From Phaeobacter gallaeciensis (GTDB lineage Bacteria; Pseudomonadota; Alphaproteobacteria; Rhodobacterales; Rhodobacteraceae): a DNA stretch of 64,000 nt. A program made the translations under genes and the position numbers. The notes below the pieces were generated by a model that made no database searches, was not told the DNA's origin, and worked only from the letters and a program-made list of their open reading frames with translations. This document shows positions 15,625 to 26,195 of the stretch, piece after piece (position 1 is the stretch's first letter; the number at the start of each line of letters is the position of its first letter). Location: the NCBI RefSeq assembly GCF_001678945.1, contig NZ_CP015124.1, positions 3,386,001 through 3,450,000 of the forward strand, written 5' to 3'.

Positions 15625-18600
15625 TTATCCCTGCAGGCTTTTGACCTGAACGTCCCCTTCGGCCTGCGCCTTGATCGCCAGCGCGGCGGCATGGGCACCG
15701 GCGGCGGTGGTGAAGTAGGGAATCTTGTCATACAGCGCGACCGAGCGCATTTCCTTGCTGTCCTCGACCGCCTGAGCGCCTTCGGTCGTGTTCATCAACA
15801 GCTGCACGTGGCCGTCTTTCAGCAGGTCCACCACGTGCGGGCGTCCCTCGTAGACCTTGTTCACCGCCTCGCAGGCCACACCGTGCCCGTCCAGCCATGC
15901 CTTGGTGCCGCCGGTGGCGACCAGGGTGAAGCCTTGTTCGATCAGGGTGCGCGCGGCCTCCAGCATTGTGGCGCCCTTGTCGGCATCCTTGATCGAGATG
16001 AAGGCACGGCCTTCCGAAGGCAGCACCATCCCGGCACCCATCTGCGCCTTGAGGAAGGCGCCGGCAAAGGAGCGGTCCCAGCCCATGACTTCGCCGGTGG
16101 AGCGCATTTCCGGCCCAAGCAGCGTGTCGACACCCGGGAAACGGGCAAAGGGCAGAACGGCCTCTTTGACCGAGAACCAGGGCATGTCGGGATCGGCCAG
16201 AGTCATCGGATCGGCCATCGGCACATCGACATCATAGCCTGCATCGGGTTCATAAGGCGCCCGCTGCGGGAAGGCCGAGAGCTTCTCGCCCGCCATGACG
16301 CGCGCCGCGATCGAGGCGATGGCGCTGTCGGTGGCCTTGGCGACGAAGGGTACCGTGCGGCTGGCACGCGGGTTCACTTCGATCAGGAAGATCTCACCGT
16401 CCTTGATGGCAAACTGGATGTTCATCAGGCCGACCACGTTCAGAGCCTTCGCCAGGGCGTAGGTCTGGGTCTTGATCTCTTCGATGATGTCCTTGGACAG
16501 GGAGTAGGGCGGTAGGGAGCAGGCACTGTCACCTGAGTGAACGCCAGCCTCTTCGATGTGCTGCATGATGCCGGCCACATGCACGTCGGTGCCGTCGCAG
16601 ATCGCATCCACGTCAAGTTCCACCGCACCGGCCAGATAGCTGTCGAGCAGCACCGGGCTGTCGCCGGATACCACCACCGCCTCGGCGATGTAGCGTTTCA
16701 GCTGATCCATGTCGCGCACGATTTCCATGGCGCGGCCGCCCAGAACGTAAGACGGGCGGATCACCAGCGGGAAGCCGATTTCCTCTGCGATCTCAAGCGC
16801 CTGTGCGTCGGTGGAGGCAATGCCGTTATGCGGCTGTTTCAGGCCCAGCTTGTTGACCAGATCCTGGAACCGTTCGCGGTCTTCGGCCAGGTCGATGGCG
16901 TCGGGCGTGGTGCCGAGGATCGGAATGCCTTCGTCCTGCAGTGCATTGGCCAGTTTCAGCGGGGTCTGGCCACCGAACTGCACAATGACACCATGCAGGG
17001 TGCCGTTCTCTTGCTCGGCGCGCAGGATTTCCATCACGTGCTCGAAGGTGAGCGGTTCGAAATACAGCCGGTCCGAGGTGTCATAGTCGGTGGACACGGT
17101 TTCCGGGTTGCAGTTGATCATGATGGTTTCATAACCAACATCGGTCAGCGCAAAACAGGCGTGACAGCAGCAGTAGTCGAACTCGATCCCCTGACCGATC
17201 CGGTTCGGACCGCCGCCAAGGATGACCACCTTCTTGCGATCCGACGGGCGGGATTCGCATTCGATCTCGCCCATCATCGGCGCTTCGTAGGTGGAGTACA
17301 TATAGGGGGTCTGCGCCTCGAATTCGGCGGCGCAGGTGTCGATCCGCTTGAAGACGGCGGTGACGCCCAGATTATGACGGGCGCGGCGCACATTGTCCTC
17401 GTCCCGGCCGGTCAGCGCGCCAAGGCGGGCATCGGTAAAGCCGAGCATCTTCAGCGCCCGCAACTGGTCCTCGCGCATCGGCAGGCCGTTTTTGCGCACC
17501 TCGCGCTCGGCGTCGACGATCTCGCGGATGCGGGACAGGAACCAGGGGTCGAACTTGGTGACGTTCTGGATCTCGTCATCGCTCAGCCCATGGCGCATCG
17601 CCTGGGCGATGGTGCGCAGCCGGTCTGGGGTCTGCTGGCTGATTGCCTTGATCACGGCAGCCTTGTCGTCGCCGCTGGCTTCGTCCCACTGGCCGACGGT
17701 CATGCCGGGGATGGCGACCTCGTCAAAACCGGTGAGGCCCGATTCCATCGACGCCAGCGCCTTTTGCATGCTTTCGTGGATGGTACGGCCGATGGCCATG
17801 GTTTCACCCACGGATTTCATCGCAGTGGTGAGGTAGGGCTCGGAGCCGGGGAACTTCTCGAAGGCGAATTTCGGGATCTTGGTGACGACATAGTCGATGG
17901 AGGGCTCAAAGGAGGCCGGCGTCACCTTGGTGATGTCGTTGTCCAACTCGTCCAGCGTGTAGCCCACCGCCAGTTTCGCGGCGATCTTTGCAATCGGGAA
18001 GCCGGTCGCCTTGGAAGCCAGCGCTGAGGAGCGCGACACCCGCGGGTTCATTTCGATCACCACCATGCGGCCATCATCGGGGTTCACGGCCCATTGCACG
18101 TTGGAGCCGCCGGTTTCGACGCCGATCTCGCGCAGCACCTCGATCGAGGCGGTGCGCATCATCTGGTATTCCTTGTCGGTCAGGGTCAGCGCCGGGGCCA
18201 CTGTGATCGAATCACCGGTGTGCACGCCCATGGGGTCGATGTTCTCAATCGAGCAGACGATGATCGCGTTGTCCGCCTTGTCGCGAACGACCTCCATCTC
18301 GTACTCTTTCCAGCCTAGAAGGCTTTCATCGACGAGGATCTGATTGACCGGCGAAGCATCCATGCCCGAGCGGCAGTAGTGGATGTAATCTTCACGGTTA
18401 TAGGCGACGCCGCCGCCGGTGCCGCCCAGGGTAAAGGCGGGGCGGATGATGGCGGGCAGGCCGACCTCATCGAGCGCCTCAAGCGCCAGCTGTACGCCTG
18501 CTTCCAGATCGGCCGAGCCGTTGTCGCGGGTGGGGGCGGTGATGATCGTGGCGCGCGGGTTTTCCAGACCAAGGCGATCCATCGCTTCGCGGAACAGCTT

Positions 18601-18987
18601 GCGGTCTTCTGCCATTTCAATGGCTTCGCGCTTGGCGCCGATCATTTCGACGCCGTATTTCTCAAGCACGCCCATCTCTTCGAGCGCCAGAGAGGTGTTG
18701 AGACCCGTCTGCCCGCCCATGGTCGGAAGCAGCGCATCGGGGCGTTCTTTTTCGATGATCTTGGCCACCACTTCGGGCGTGATCGGCTCGATATAGGTCG
18801 CATCGGCGAGGCCCGGATCGGTCATGATGGTGGCCGGGTTGGAGTTCACCAGGATGACCCGGTAGCCCTCTTCACGCAGCGCCTTGCAGGCCTGTGCGCC
18901 GGAATAATCGAATTCGCAGGCCTGGCCGATGATGATCGGTCCCGCACCAATGATCATGATCGACTGGATGTCGGTTCTTTTTGGCAT
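15625..18987 (-). CDS. carB: Carbamoyl-phosphate synthase large subunit
   Basis: Predicted 1120-residue subunit making carbamoyl phosphate from ammonia (delivered by CarA), bicarbonate and two ATP, for arginine and pyrimidine synthesis. Two tandem ATP-grasp halves are evident: [21 protein letters not shown] at the N-terminus, and the paralogous [21 protein letters not shown] near residue 595. A C-terminal MGS-like allosteric domain follows ([16 protein letters not shown]). It is slightly longer than E. coli CarB (1073). AGGAAG precedes the ATG at 18987. carA is not in the window. The product is used by ArgF, encoded at 48760. Confidence 0.97.
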   Translation of the reverse strand: MPKRTDIQSIMIIGAGPIIIGQACEFDYSGAQACKALREEGYRVILVNSNPATIMTDPGLADATYIEPITPEVVAKIIEKERPDALLPTMGGQTGLNTSLALEEMGVLEKYGVEMIGAKREAIEMAEDRKLFREAMDRLGLENPRATIITAPTRDNGSADLEAGVQLALEALDEVGLPAIIRPAFTLGGTGGGVAYNREDYIHYCRSGMDASPVNQILVDESLLGWKEYEMEVVRDKADNAIIVCSIENIDPMGVHTGDSITVAPALTLTDKEYQMMRTASIEVLREIGVETGGSNVQWAVNPDDGRMVVIEMNPRVSRSSALASKATGFPIAKIAAKLAVGYTLDELDNDITKVTPASFEPSIDYVVTKIPKFAFEKFPGSEPYLTTAMKSVGETMAIGRTIHESMQKALASMESGLTGFDEVAIPGMTVGQWDEASGDDKAAVIKAISQQTPDRLRTIAQAMRHGLSDDEIQNVTKFDPWFLSRIREIVDAEREVRKNGLPMREDQLRALKMLGFTDARLGALTGRDEDNVRRARHNLGVTAVFKRIDTCAAEFEAQTPYMYSTYEAPMMGEIECESRPSDRKKVVILGGGPNRIGQGIEFDYCCCHACFALTDVGYETIMINCNPETVSTDYDTSDRLYFEPLTFEHVMEILRAEQENGTLHGVIVQFGGQTPLKLANALQDEGIPILGTTPDAIDLAEDRERFQDLVNKLGLKQPHNGIASTDAQALEIAEEIGFPLVIRPSYVLGGRAMEIVRDMDQLKRYIAEAVVVSGDSPVLLDSYLAGAVELDVDAICDGTDVHVAGIMQHIEEAGVHSGDSACSLPPYSLSKDIIEEIKTQTYALAKALNVVGLMNIQFAIKDGEIFLIEVNPRASRTVPFVAKATDSAIASIAARVMAGEKLSAFPQRAPYEPDAGYDVDVPMADPMTLADPDMPWFSVKEAVLPFARFPGVDTLLGPEMRSTGEVMGWDRSFAGAFLKAQMGAGMVLPSEGRAFISIKDADKGATMLEAARTLIEQGFTLVATGGTKAWLDGHGVACEAVNKVYEGRPHVVDLLKDGHVQLLMNTTEGAQAVEDSKEMRSVALYDKIPYFTTAAGAHAAALAIKAQAEGDVQVKSLQG

Positions 18988-19190
18988 GGCCTAGCTTCCT
19001 TTGATTGTGGGTGCGGAATATGGGTCGAGTCACCGGGCGCCCCCATGCGCCCAAATTGTCCTGCGTTATAGGGACCGCGCCGAAAGGTTCAAGGGGGATC
19101 GGAAACGGATCGGAAAATGCCGCATCCACCCTCTTTGTGCGCATTGCGAACGCATATATGAGGAGGCGAGAGCTTTAGGAGACAGATCCG

Positions 19191-20420
19191 GTGCGGATTC
19201 GCTTTGATCAGGGGCCCACGGGGGCCGGGACGTGTTTCGATCAGCCGCTGCGTGTGATCCGTGCGGACGAGGCAGACCAGGTGCCCGCGGCGCTGGCGGC
19301 GCTCGACGCTGCGCGGCGGGCCGGGCATTGGCTGGCGGGCTATGCCACGTATGAACTGGGCTATGCGCTGGAGCCAAAGCTGGCGAACTGGATGCCGGAC
19401 GGGCGGCGGCTGCCGTTGATCTGCTTTGGGGTCTATGAGGAGCCGCGGCAACAGGACATTGAGGGCAGCGCTCGTCCCCGGGCGGAAAGCGAAGCGCCCG
19501 CCCGGGGGGGCGGACGGGCGCTGCCCGGCGTGCTGCCGGGCGGAACTGGGCTTGGGGATATCACGCCACGCTGGAGCTATGTTCGCTACGCCGAGGCCTT
19601 CGCCGAGGTGAACCGCAACATCGGCAAGGGCGACATCTATCAGGCCAACCTGACCTTTCCCATCGATGCAGAGGCCCATGGCAGTGCAGAGGCGCTTTAT
19701 GCCGCGCTGCAGGCAAGGCAGACAGTGGGCCACGGCGTGCTGGTCGAACAAGGCGGGCTGCCGGACCTTCTGTCGCGCTCGCCCGAGCTGTTCTTCCGCA
19801 CCGACGCGTCAGGCCTCATAGAAACGCGCCCGATGAAAGGCACCCAGCCGCGCAGCGACGATCCGGTGGAGGACGCGCGCCGCCGCGATTTCCTGCGTCA
19901 GGACGAAAAGAACCGGGCCGAGAACCTGATGATCGTCGATCTTCTGCGCAATGACATCAGCCGCGTGGCGGAGACCGGATCGGTGCATGTACCGGAACTG
20001 TTCGCGGTCGAGAGCTACGCCACCGTGCATCAGATGGTGTCGTTGGTACGGGCGCGGCTGCGCCCGGATGCCGGGCTGGCCGAGATCTTTGCGGCGCTGT
20101 TCCCCTGCGGGTCGATCACCGGCGCCCCCAAGATCCGCGCGATGGAGATCCTTGCGGATCTGGAACCCTGGCCGCGTGACATCTACTGCGGCACTATCGG
20201 CTGGGCCGCCCCGGATGGCGCCTCGTCGTTCAATGTTGCAATCCGTACGGTGATGCTGGAGGACGGCCGGGCAACACTGAACGTGGGCGGCGGCGTGGTC
20301 TGGGACAGCACCGCCACATCAGAATATGAGGAAGCGCTATGGAAAGCCCGGTTCGCCCAGATGACGCAACCAGCGACACCACCAGTGACGCCATCAAGGG
20401 TGATCCCGCTTTCCGCCTGA
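19191..20420 (+). CDS. pabB: Aminodeoxychorismate synthase component I
   Basis: Predicted 409-residue enzyme converting chorismate and ammonia to 4-amino-4-deoxychorismate for folate synthesis. Family motifs of the chorismate-binding domain are visible: MKGTQPR, DLLRNDISRVA, PCGSITGAPKIRAMEIL and a C-terminal SEYEEALWKARFA. Translation starts at GTG 19191 behind AGGAG at 19177-19181. A proline-, arginine- and glycine-rich linker at about residues 85-120 is encoded by very GC-rich repeat-like DNA and separates a short N-terminal part from the catalytic domain. The last 82 bases overlap pabC out of frame, adding about 15 residues past the usual C-terminus. Confidence 0.92.
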   Translation: MRIRFDQGPTGAGTCFDQPLRVIRADEADQVPAALAALDAARRAGHWLAGYATYELGYALEPKLANWMPDGRRLPLICFGVYEEPRQQDIEGSARPRAESEAPARGGGRALPGVLPGGTGLGDITPRWSYVRYAEAFAEVNRNIGKGDIYQANLTFPIDAEAHGSAEALYAALQARQTVGHGVLVEQGGLPDLLSRSPELFFRTDASGLIETRPMKGTQPRSDDPVEDARRRDFLRQDEKNRAENLMIVDLLRNDISRVAETGSVHVPELFAVESYATVHQMVSLVRARLRPDAGLAEIFAALFPCGSITGAPKIRAMEILADLEPWPRDIYCGTIGWAAPDGASSFNVAIRTVMLEDGRATLNVGGGVVWDSTATSEYEEALWKARFAQMTQPATPPVTPSRVIPLSA

Positions 20421-21016
20421 TCGAAACGCTGGGCTGGCACCCGGGCGAAGGCGGGCGGCGCCTGCATCGCCATCTGTCCCGGATGGTGCGCAGCGCGGCG
20501 GCGTTTGGCATTCCCTTCGATCCCGGGCCGTCCGAGGCGATGTTGGCAGACATTGTCAGTGATACACCGCTGCGTTGCCGCCTGACGCTCGACGTGGAGG
20601 GGCGATTTGACATGACCACTGCGCCACTGGGGGAACTCCCAGCAGAGTGGCGGCTGGGCATCGCAGACATCCGGCTTGATGCCGACGACCCGTGGCTACG
20701 GCATAAGACCACCCGCCGCGCGCTTTATGACAGCGCCCGGGCAGCTCTGTCGGCAGGCATCGACGAGCTGGTTTTCCTCAATCAGCGCGCTGAGGTTTGC
20801 GAAGGCACTATTACCAATATCTTTGTGACGCTTGCAGGTGGGCAGGTGGTGACGCCGCCGCTCGGCTGCGGCCTTCTGCCCGGCATCCTGCGGCAGGAGA
20901 TGCTGGAGCGCGGTCTATGCGGCGAGGCGGTGCTGAGCCTTGAGGACCTGAAGGGGGCGCAATCCATTCATATGGGCAATTCCCTGCGCGGGCTGATCCC
21001 GGCCAAGCTGGTCTGA
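20339..21016 (+). CDS. pabC: Class IV aminotransferase, probable 4-amino-4-deoxychorismate lyase
   Basis: Predicted 225-residue PLP enzyme of aminotransferase fold type IV. The pattern KTTRRALYDSAR contains the expected PLP lysine region, and EVCEGTITNIFV and TPPLGCGLLPGILRQEML are typical of PabC and branched-chain aminotransferases. It would release pyruvate from aminodeoxychorismate to give p-aminobenzoate. The ATG at 20339 lies behind GAGGAAG inside pabB, an 82-base out-of-frame overlap, so expression should be tightly tied to pabB. It is shorter than E. coli PabC (269). D-amino-acid aminotransferase activity is an alternative; context favours PabC. Confidence 0.85.
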   Translation: MESPVRPDDATSDTTSDAIKGDPAFRLIETLGWHPGEGGRRLHRHLSRMVRSAAAFGIPFDPGPSEAMLADIVSDTPLRCRLTLDVEGRFDMTTAPLGELPAEWRLGIADIRLDADDPWLRHKTTRRALYDSARAALSAGIDELVFLNQRAEVCEGTITNIFVTLAGGQVVTPPLGCGLLPGILRQEMLERGLCGEAVLSLEDLKGAQSIHMGNSLRGLIPAKLV

Positions 21017-21097
21017 AACTGATCTGAAAAGGACGGGGGCGCGCCCGCGGACAAGAACCCCGGGCTGGGGGCAGCGGCTCTTTGCCCTTGGGCCCGG

Positions 21098-21119
21098 CAG
21101 CGCGCCGGGCGGCGCGCTG
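21098..21119. repeat. GC-rich hairpin element, copy 1
   Basis: Perfect 9-bp inverted repeat CAGCGCGCC-gggc-GGCGCGCTG in the pabC-aspS gap. A second element with the same CAGCGCGC/GCGCGCTG core and a 4-base loop lies at 52921-52942. It could be an extragenic palindromic repeat or a Rho-independent-like stop without a U run. Confidence 0.45.
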
Positions 21120-21285
21120 GGGTGGCACCACAGCGCCGCCCGCGCCGCGCCGAAGGCGGGGCGCCACGCCCAACTCGTCTGGCCGGATCGCGCAGCGATG
21201 GGGCGCAGAGGGGGCAGGAGCCTTTGCGCCGACGTGGCGAGAGGGCAAAAACGGGCATCTGACGGGGCGAATGCGCCCTGTTTGC

Positions 21286-21314
21286 TTGACAAGAGAGCCG
21301 CAACCTAGTGTACC
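21286..21314 (+). promoter_or_regulatory. Possible aspS promoter
   Basis: Consensus -35 TTGACA at 21286-21291, 17 bases before a weak -10 (TGTACC, 21309-21314). The aspS start is at 21414, giving a leader of about 90 bases. The -10 match is poor. Confidence 0.35.
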
Positions 21315-21413
21315 AGCCCGGACGAATTCCGCGCCGCTTTGGCGCATATCCCGATTGATGGTCCGCCCGGACAGATGCCCCGAGAGACGACCCGCGACAC
21401 GAAAGGTCAGCCA

Positions 21414-23267
21414 ATGCACGCATACCGCAGCCATACCTGCGCCGAACTGAACAAATCCAACGTGGGCGATACCGTGCGCCTGTCTGGCTGGGTCCACCGG
21501 GTCCGCGACCACGGCGGCCTGCTGTTCATCGACCTGCGCGACCACTATGGCATCACCCAGGTCATGGCTGACCCCGATAGCCCGGTCTTTGCGGAGATCG
21601 AAAAGGTGCGTTCGGAATGGTGTATCCGCATCGATGGCAATGTGCTGGCGCGCGACGAAAGCCTGGTGAACCCGAAGATCCCGACCGGCGAGATCGAAGT
21701 CTTCATCCGCGATATCGAGGTTCTCGGCAAAGCCGAGGAACTGCCGCTTATGGTCTTTGGCGAGCAGGAATACCCCGAGGAAACTCGCCTGCGCTATCGC
21801 TACCTCGACCTGCGCCGCGAGAAGATGCAGAACAACATGGTTCTGCGCTCGAACATGATCCAGTCGATCCGCAAGCGCATGTGGGACAAGGGGTTCAACG
21901 AATACCAGACCCCGATCATCACCGCGTCGTCGCCCGAAGGCGCGCGCGACTTCCTGGTGCCCTCCCGTCTGCACCCCGGCAAGTTCTACGCCCTGCCGCA
22001 GGCGCCGCAGCAGTTCAAGCAGCTGATGATGGTCTCGGGCTTTGACAAATATTTCCAGATCGCACCCTGTTTCCGGGACGAGGATCCGCGGGCTGACCGC
22101 TCGCCCACCGATTTCTACCAGCTCGATATGGAAATGTCCTTTGTCACCCAGCAAGATGTCTTTGACACCATTCAGCCGGTGATGCAGGGCGTGTTCGAGG
22201 AATTCGGCGGTGGTCGCAAGGTCGACAGCGAATGGCCGCAGATCTCCTACAAAGATGCCGCCAAGTGGTACGGCACCGACAAGCCGGACCTGCGCAACCC
22301 GATCAAAATGCAGGATTGCTCGGAACATTTCCGCGGCTCCGGCTTTGCCATCTTTGCCAAACTGCTGGAGCAGGAAGGCACCGAAGTGCGCGCCATCCCG
22401 GCGCCCACAGGCGGCAGCCGCAAGTTCTGCGATCGCATGAACAAATTCGCCCAGCAGGAAGGTCTGCCGGGCATGGGCTATATCTTCTGGCGCAAGCAGT
22501 CGGCGGATTCCATCGCGCAGGAGCAGGGCATTTCCGTCAAGGAAGTCAACGCCAAGATCAAGGCGGGCGAGATCGTTCTGGGCAATGAGGCCGCCGGTCC
22601 GCTGGCCAAGAACATCGGCCCCGAGCGCACCGAGGCGATCCGCCAGCAGCTGGGTCTCGACGTGGGCGATGCGGCCTTCTTCCTGGGCGGCAAGCCCAAG
22701 TCCTTTGAAAGCGTTGCAGGCCGCGCCCGCACTGTCATCGGCGAAGAACTGGGTCTCATCGACAAGGACCGTTTCGCCTTTGCCTGGATCGTTGACTTTC
22801 CGATCTACGAGGCAGACGAGGAAACTGGCAAGATCGACTTCGAGCACAACCCCTTCTCCATGCCGCAAGGCGGGATGGAAGCACTGGAGGGCGACCCGCT
22901 CAAGGTGCTCGGCTATCAGTATGACCTCGCCTGCAACGGTTACGAGCTGGTCTCGGGCGCGATCCGGAACCATAAGCCGGAAATCATGTTCAAGGCCTTC
23001 GAAATTGCCGGCTATGGCAAGGAGGAGGTCGAGAAGCGCTTTGGCGGCATGGTCAACGCCTTCCAATATGGTGCCCCGCCGCACGGTGGCTGCGCTGCCG
23101 GTATCGACCGCATGGTGATGCTGCTGGCGGATGAGGCCAACATTCGCGAGGTCATCATGTTCCCGATGAACCAGCGTGCGGAAGATCTGATGATGTCGGC
23201 CCCGTCCGAGCCGATGTCGGAGCAGCTGATGGAACTGGGACTGCGCGTCATTCCGCAGGATCAGTAA
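21414..23267 (+). CDS. aspS: Aspartyl-tRNA synthetase
   Basis: Predicted 617-residue class II synthetase charging tRNA(Asp). It has an N-terminal OB-fold ([11 protein letters not shown]...), motif 2 with [17 protein letters not shown], the bacterial GAD insertion in the middle (about residues 300-420), and motif 3 with GIDRMVML. The ATG at 21414 matches the family N-terminus; upstream in-frame starts would add atypical residues. His33 in RDHGG is the residue type linked to non-discriminating AspRS enzymes, which also charge tRNA(Asn) for GatCAB amidation; E. coli has Leu there. Terminator at 23296. Confidence 0.96.
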   Translation: MHAYRSHTCAELNKSNVGDTVRLSGWVHRVRDHGGLLFIDLRDHYGITQVMADPDSPVFAEIEKVRSEWCIRIDGNVLARDESLVNPKIPTGEIEVFIRDIEVLGKAEELPLMVFGEQEYPEETRLRYRYLDLRREKMQNNMVLRSNMIQSIRKRMWDKGFNEYQTPIITASSPEGARDFLVPSRLHPGKFYALPQAPQQFKQLMMVSGFDKYFQIAPCFRDEDPRADRSPTDFYQLDMEMSFVTQQDVFDTIQPVMQGVFEEFGGGRKVDSEWPQISYKDAAKWYGTDKPDLRNPIKMQDCSEHFRGSGFAIFAKLLEQEGTEVRAIPAPTGGSRKFCDRMNKFAQQEGLPGMGYIFWRKQSADSIAQEQGISVKEVNAKIKAGEIVLGNEAAGPLAKNIGPERTEAIRQQLGLDVGDAAFFLGGKPKSFESVAGRARTVIGEELGLIDKDRFAFAWIVDFPIYEADEETGKIDFEHNPFSMPQGGMEALEGDPLKVLGYQYDLACNGYELVSGAIRNHKPEIMFKAFEIAGYGKEEVEKRFGGMVNAFQYGAPPHGGCAAGIDRMVMLLADEANIREVIMFPMNQRAEDLMMSAPSEPMSEQLMELGLRVIPQDQ

Positions 23268-23295
23268 GGCCAAAGGGCCTTGACCAAGACAATTC

Positions 23296-23329
23296 AAAAA
23301 GCTCGGAGCATGGTCTCCGGGCTTTTTTG
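23296..23329 (+). terminator. Terminator after aspS
   Basis: Hairpin AAGCTCGGAG / CTCCGGGCTT with one wobble pair, followed by TTTTTT, 29 bases after the aspS stop. Confidence 0.82.
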
Positions 23330-23463
23330 TGCCTGCTGCGACGGAACCGGCAAATCCTCGCGTATCAGTAAGTGATGGGTGTGGGTGCCACGGAGGTTCT
23401 GGCCTACTGTGGAGATCGAGACCTGTTGATCCCGAAATGAAAATGGGGCCGGAGCAATGACAG

Positions 23464-24849
23464 ATGCGGTTTGATCCTGAACTGGCCGAGATCCGGTTTG
23501 GCTGCGGGTTGTCACCCCGGCTGGCACCGCCGCAATCGCCCGAGGCGATGTTGCAGCGCCTGACCGGCGCCGATGAGATGGCGCGCGCCTATCCGGTGCA
23601 GGATTTTGATGCGGCCTTTGCCGATTCAGTGACGTTTCAGGCGCTCGCAAGAGAACGGCGCAAGCTGCGCGGTCAGCCGGAGTATGAGGCGGCGGACGCG
23701 CGCTACCGCACCTTTCGGCAACAGAAACGAACGGACCGTTTGCAAAATTTTGCCCAGCGTCTGCTGCGCTATGCCGATACGTCTGACGGCCTACGGGAGC
23801 GGCTGACCCTGTTCTGGTCGGATCATTTCACCGCCAAGGGGCGGCGGGGTGCCTTTCGGCATCTGGCAACCCCCTATGCCGAGACCGCGATCCGCCCCCA
23901 TGTTGCGGGCCGGTTCGAAGATCTGCTGATCGCGGTGGTGACCAGCCCGCTGATGCTGCATTATCTGGATCAGAACAGTTCGGTCGGGCCGAACAGTCCT
24001 GTCGCGCAGCGGCGCAAACGCAGTGCCGGTCTCAATGAAAACCTCGCCCGCGAGGTGCTGGAATTGCACACGCTGGGGGTGGATGGCCCCTATAGTCAGA
24101 CGGATGTGCGGCAATTGGCGGAGCTCTTTACCGGGCTCAGTTTCAATCGCAAAGAAGGGTTTAACTTCCGCTCCGGCCTGGCAGAGCCCGGCAGCGAGAA
24201 GGTACTTGGCCGCTCCTATGGCGCAGAGAAGGGGCGGTTGGAGCCGGTTTTGCAGGCGCTGCGCGATCTCGCGCGTCATCCGGCCACGGCCCGGCACATT
24301 GCCCGCAAACTGGCGGTGCATTTTACCTCGGACCAGCCGGACGCGGATCTGGTGGAGCATGTGGCAGAGCGGTTCCGCCAGTCCGGTGGCTATCTGCCGG
24401 ATGTCTATGCGGCCTTGCTGGAGCATCCCGCCGCCTGGGCGCCGGAGCTACGCAACGTGAAGCCGCCCTTTGATTTCGTGGCCTCGGCCTGCCGGGCACT
24501 GCCTGTGGCTGCTGACCAGCTGTCGAGCCTGAAACGGCGGCAACTGAACCGGATCTTTGCCGCGCCGCTGACCCTGATGGGGCAGAAATGGGAAGACCCT
24601 GCCGGGCCGGATGGCTGGAGCGAGGATGATGCCGCCTGGATCACGCCGCAGGGCCTGTCGGCCCGCCTGCGCTGGGCTTTTGCGGCGCCGCAGCGGCTAG
24701 TGGCCGATCTTCCTGATCCACGCGGATTTGCCGGAACGACCCTAGGCAGTTTTGCCGATGGCAAGGTGCTGTTTGCCGCCTCGGCAGCCGAAACCCGGGC
24801 CGAAGGGGTCGCTCTGGTGCTGAGCGCCCCGGCCTTTCAGCGCCGTTAG
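23464..24849 (+). CDS. DUF1800-family protein
   Basis: Predicted 461-residue protein of the DUF1800 family. Typical features are the N-terminal FGCGLSPR block, a central REVLELHTLGVDGPYSQTDVRQLAELFTG-like region (helical, with conserved HT and DV) and PDPRGFAGTTLG near the end. It has no recognisable enzymatic motif. DUF1800 genes are almost always next to a DUF1501 gene, as here (14 bases downstream), so the two products probably act together. Function is unknown; roles at the cell envelope have been proposed for the pair in other bacteria. No signal peptide is evident at this start. Confidence 0.85.
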   Translation: MRFDPELAEIRFGCGLSPRLAPPQSPEAMLQRLTGADEMARAYPVQDFDAAFADSVTFQALARERRKLRGQPEYEAADARYRTFRQQKRTDRLQNFAQRLLRYADTSDGLRERLTLFWSDHFTAKGRRGAFRHLATPYAETAIRPHVAGRFEDLLIAVVTSPLMLHYLDQNSSVGPNSPVAQRRKRSAGLNENLAREVLELHTLGVDGPYSQTDVRQLAELFTGLSFNRKEGFNFRSGLAEPGSEKVLGRSYGAEKGRLEPVLQALRDLARHPATARHIARKLAVHFTSDQPDADLVEHVAERFRQSGGYLPDVYAALLEHPAAWAPELRNVKPPFDFVASACRALPVAADQLSSLKRRQLNRIFAAPLTLMGQKWEDPAGPDGWSEDDAAWITPQGLSARLRWAFAAPQRLVADLPDPRGFAGTTLGSFADGKVLFAASAAETRAEGVALVLSAPAFQRR

Positions 24850-24863
24850 CAGGAGGATTGATC

Positions 24864-26096
24864 ATGAGACATTCCCGGAGAAGCTTCCTTGCACGCGGCG
24901 CTGCGCTTGGCTGTTCGCTGGCCGCCAGCCCGCTGCTGACGCCGGTCAGCTTTGCCTCGGCCCCCTGGGACCGGCGGCTGGTGGTGATCATCCTGCGCGG
25001 CGGCATGGACGCGCTGGACGTGGTGCAGCCCTATGGCGATCCGGCCTATGCCGCTCTGCGGCAGAAACTGCGCGGCGGCCCGGACCACGGCGGTTTGGAT
25101 CTGGATGGGTTCTTTGCCCTGCATCCGGCCCTGTCGCCGCTGATGCCGCTGTGGCGGTCCGAGGAGTTGGCCTTTGTCCACGCGGTTTCGACACCTTACC
25201 GGGACAAGCGCAGCCATTTCGACGGTCAGGACCTGCTGGAGGCGGGTACGCCGGGGCTGGAACAGGCGCGCGATGGCTGGCTGAACCGCTTGTTGCAGCA
25301 GCAAAGCGGGATCGAGGCGCGCACCGCTTTTGCCCTGGGGCAGGGGGAGATGAAGCTTCTGAATGGTGCGGCGCCTGTGGCGGACTGGTCTCCGGATGCC
25401 GCTCTGATGATGAGCCCGCAGGCCGAACGTCTGGCCGGGCTGCTGATGGAGGATGATGCGCTGTTTCACGGCGCCTTGTCCGAGGCGCTGGACTTGTCAC
25501 GCGAGGCGCCGGGGCTGCCGCTGTCTGGCGAGGAGGACATGCAGGGCGGGCAGATGGGCATGGCGGGTGGTATGACCATGCCGGTACCGACCCAGGGCGA
25601 GGCACATCTGAAGATCGCGGCCTATGCGGCGCAGCAATTGCGCGCCGACACTCGCATTGCGGCCTTTTCGATCAATGGGTGGGATACCCACAACCGGCAG
25701 GACAGGGCGTTGAAATCGGCGCTGGGCCGGTTGTCCGACACCGTGCTGGAGTTAAAAGCCGGTGTCGGCGCCGATGTCTGGGACAAGACGGCGGTGGTCG
25801 CGATGACGGAATTTGGCCGCACAGCGCGGGAGAACGGCACCGGTGGCACCGATCACGGAACCGGTGGCGCGATGCTGCTGGCGGGCGGGGCGATCCGCGG
25901 CGGCCGGATCTACGGGCGCTGGCCGGGGCTGGAGGAAGCCGCGCTCTATGACCGGCGTGACCTAATGCCGACGGCGGACGTGCGTGCACCCGCGGCCTGG
26001 ATCCTGCGCGGCCTGACCGGGGTAGGGGTGGCCGAATTGGAGCAAACCGTGTTTCCGGGGCTGCGGATGGAGGATGATCTTGGCCTGCTGCGGTGA
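24864..26096 (+). CDS. DUF1501-family protein, Tat-exported
   Basis: Predicted 410-residue protein of the DUF1501 family, related to the alkaline phosphatase/sulfatase fold. The N-terminus carries a twin-arginine signal, SRRSFLARGA, followed by a hydrophobic stretch and cleavage near FASA, so it should be exported folded. Later motifs include NGWDTHNRQD and MTEFGRTARENGTGGTDHG, both typical for the family and rich in possible metal ligands. The ATG at 24864 has an ideal AGGAGG seven bases upstream. It is paired with the DUF1800 gene. Substrate unknown. Confidence 0.87.
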   Translation: MRHSRRSFLARGAALGCSLAASPLLTPVSFASAPWDRRLVVIILRGGMDALDVVQPYGDPAYAALRQKLRGGPDHGGLDLDGFFALHPALSPLMPLWRSEELAFVHAVSTPYRDKRSHFDGQDLLEAGTPGLEQARDGWLNRLLQQQSGIEARTAFALGQGEMKLLNGAAPVADWSPDAALMMSPQAERLAGLLMEDDALFHGALSEALDLSREAPGLPLSGEEDMQGGQMGMAGGMTMPVPTQGEAHLKIAAYAAQQLRADTRIAAFSINGWDTHNRQDRALKSALGRLSDTVLELKAGVGADVWDKTAVVAMTEFGRTARENGTGGTDHGTGGAMLLAGGAIRGGRIYGRWPGLEEAALYDRRDLMPTADVRAPAAWILRGLTGVGVAELEQTVFPGLRMEDDLGLLR

Positions 26097-26158
26097 CCCT
26101 GAAGGGTGCGCCGCGCTGGTCGGATCAAAAGGATAGAACCGCTTCAGGCGGCGATAGC

Positions 26159-26181
26159 GGCCCCGGGGGGCGGGGCCTGTT
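26159..26181 (+). terminator. Probable terminator after the DUF1800/DUF1501 pair
   Basis: Hairpin GGCCCCG-ggggg-CGGGGCC followed by TGTTT, about 60 bases after the DUF1501 stop. The T run is interrupted. Confidence 0.5.
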
Positions 26182-26195
26182 TCGCCAGGCAGAGG

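Larger units (their letters stand above)
21017..21413. other. GC-rich intergenic region between pabC and aspS
   Basis: 397 bases without a credible gene. The left two thirds are extremely GC-rich and contain strong inverted repeats, notably CAGCGCGCC / GGCGCGCTG at 21098-21119. The right third is more ordinary and holds a TTGACA box at 21286. The hairpin core resembles the one at 52921-52942. Confidence 0.6.

Noticed and set aside
16537-18027. 496-codon open frame opposite carB
   Set aside because: Antisense to intact carB, no homology signal visible.
20811-23297. 828-codon open frame on the minus strand covering aspS
   Set aside because: Antisense to a well-supported aspS gene, with no recognisable motifs and low-complexity His/Arg/Leu content.
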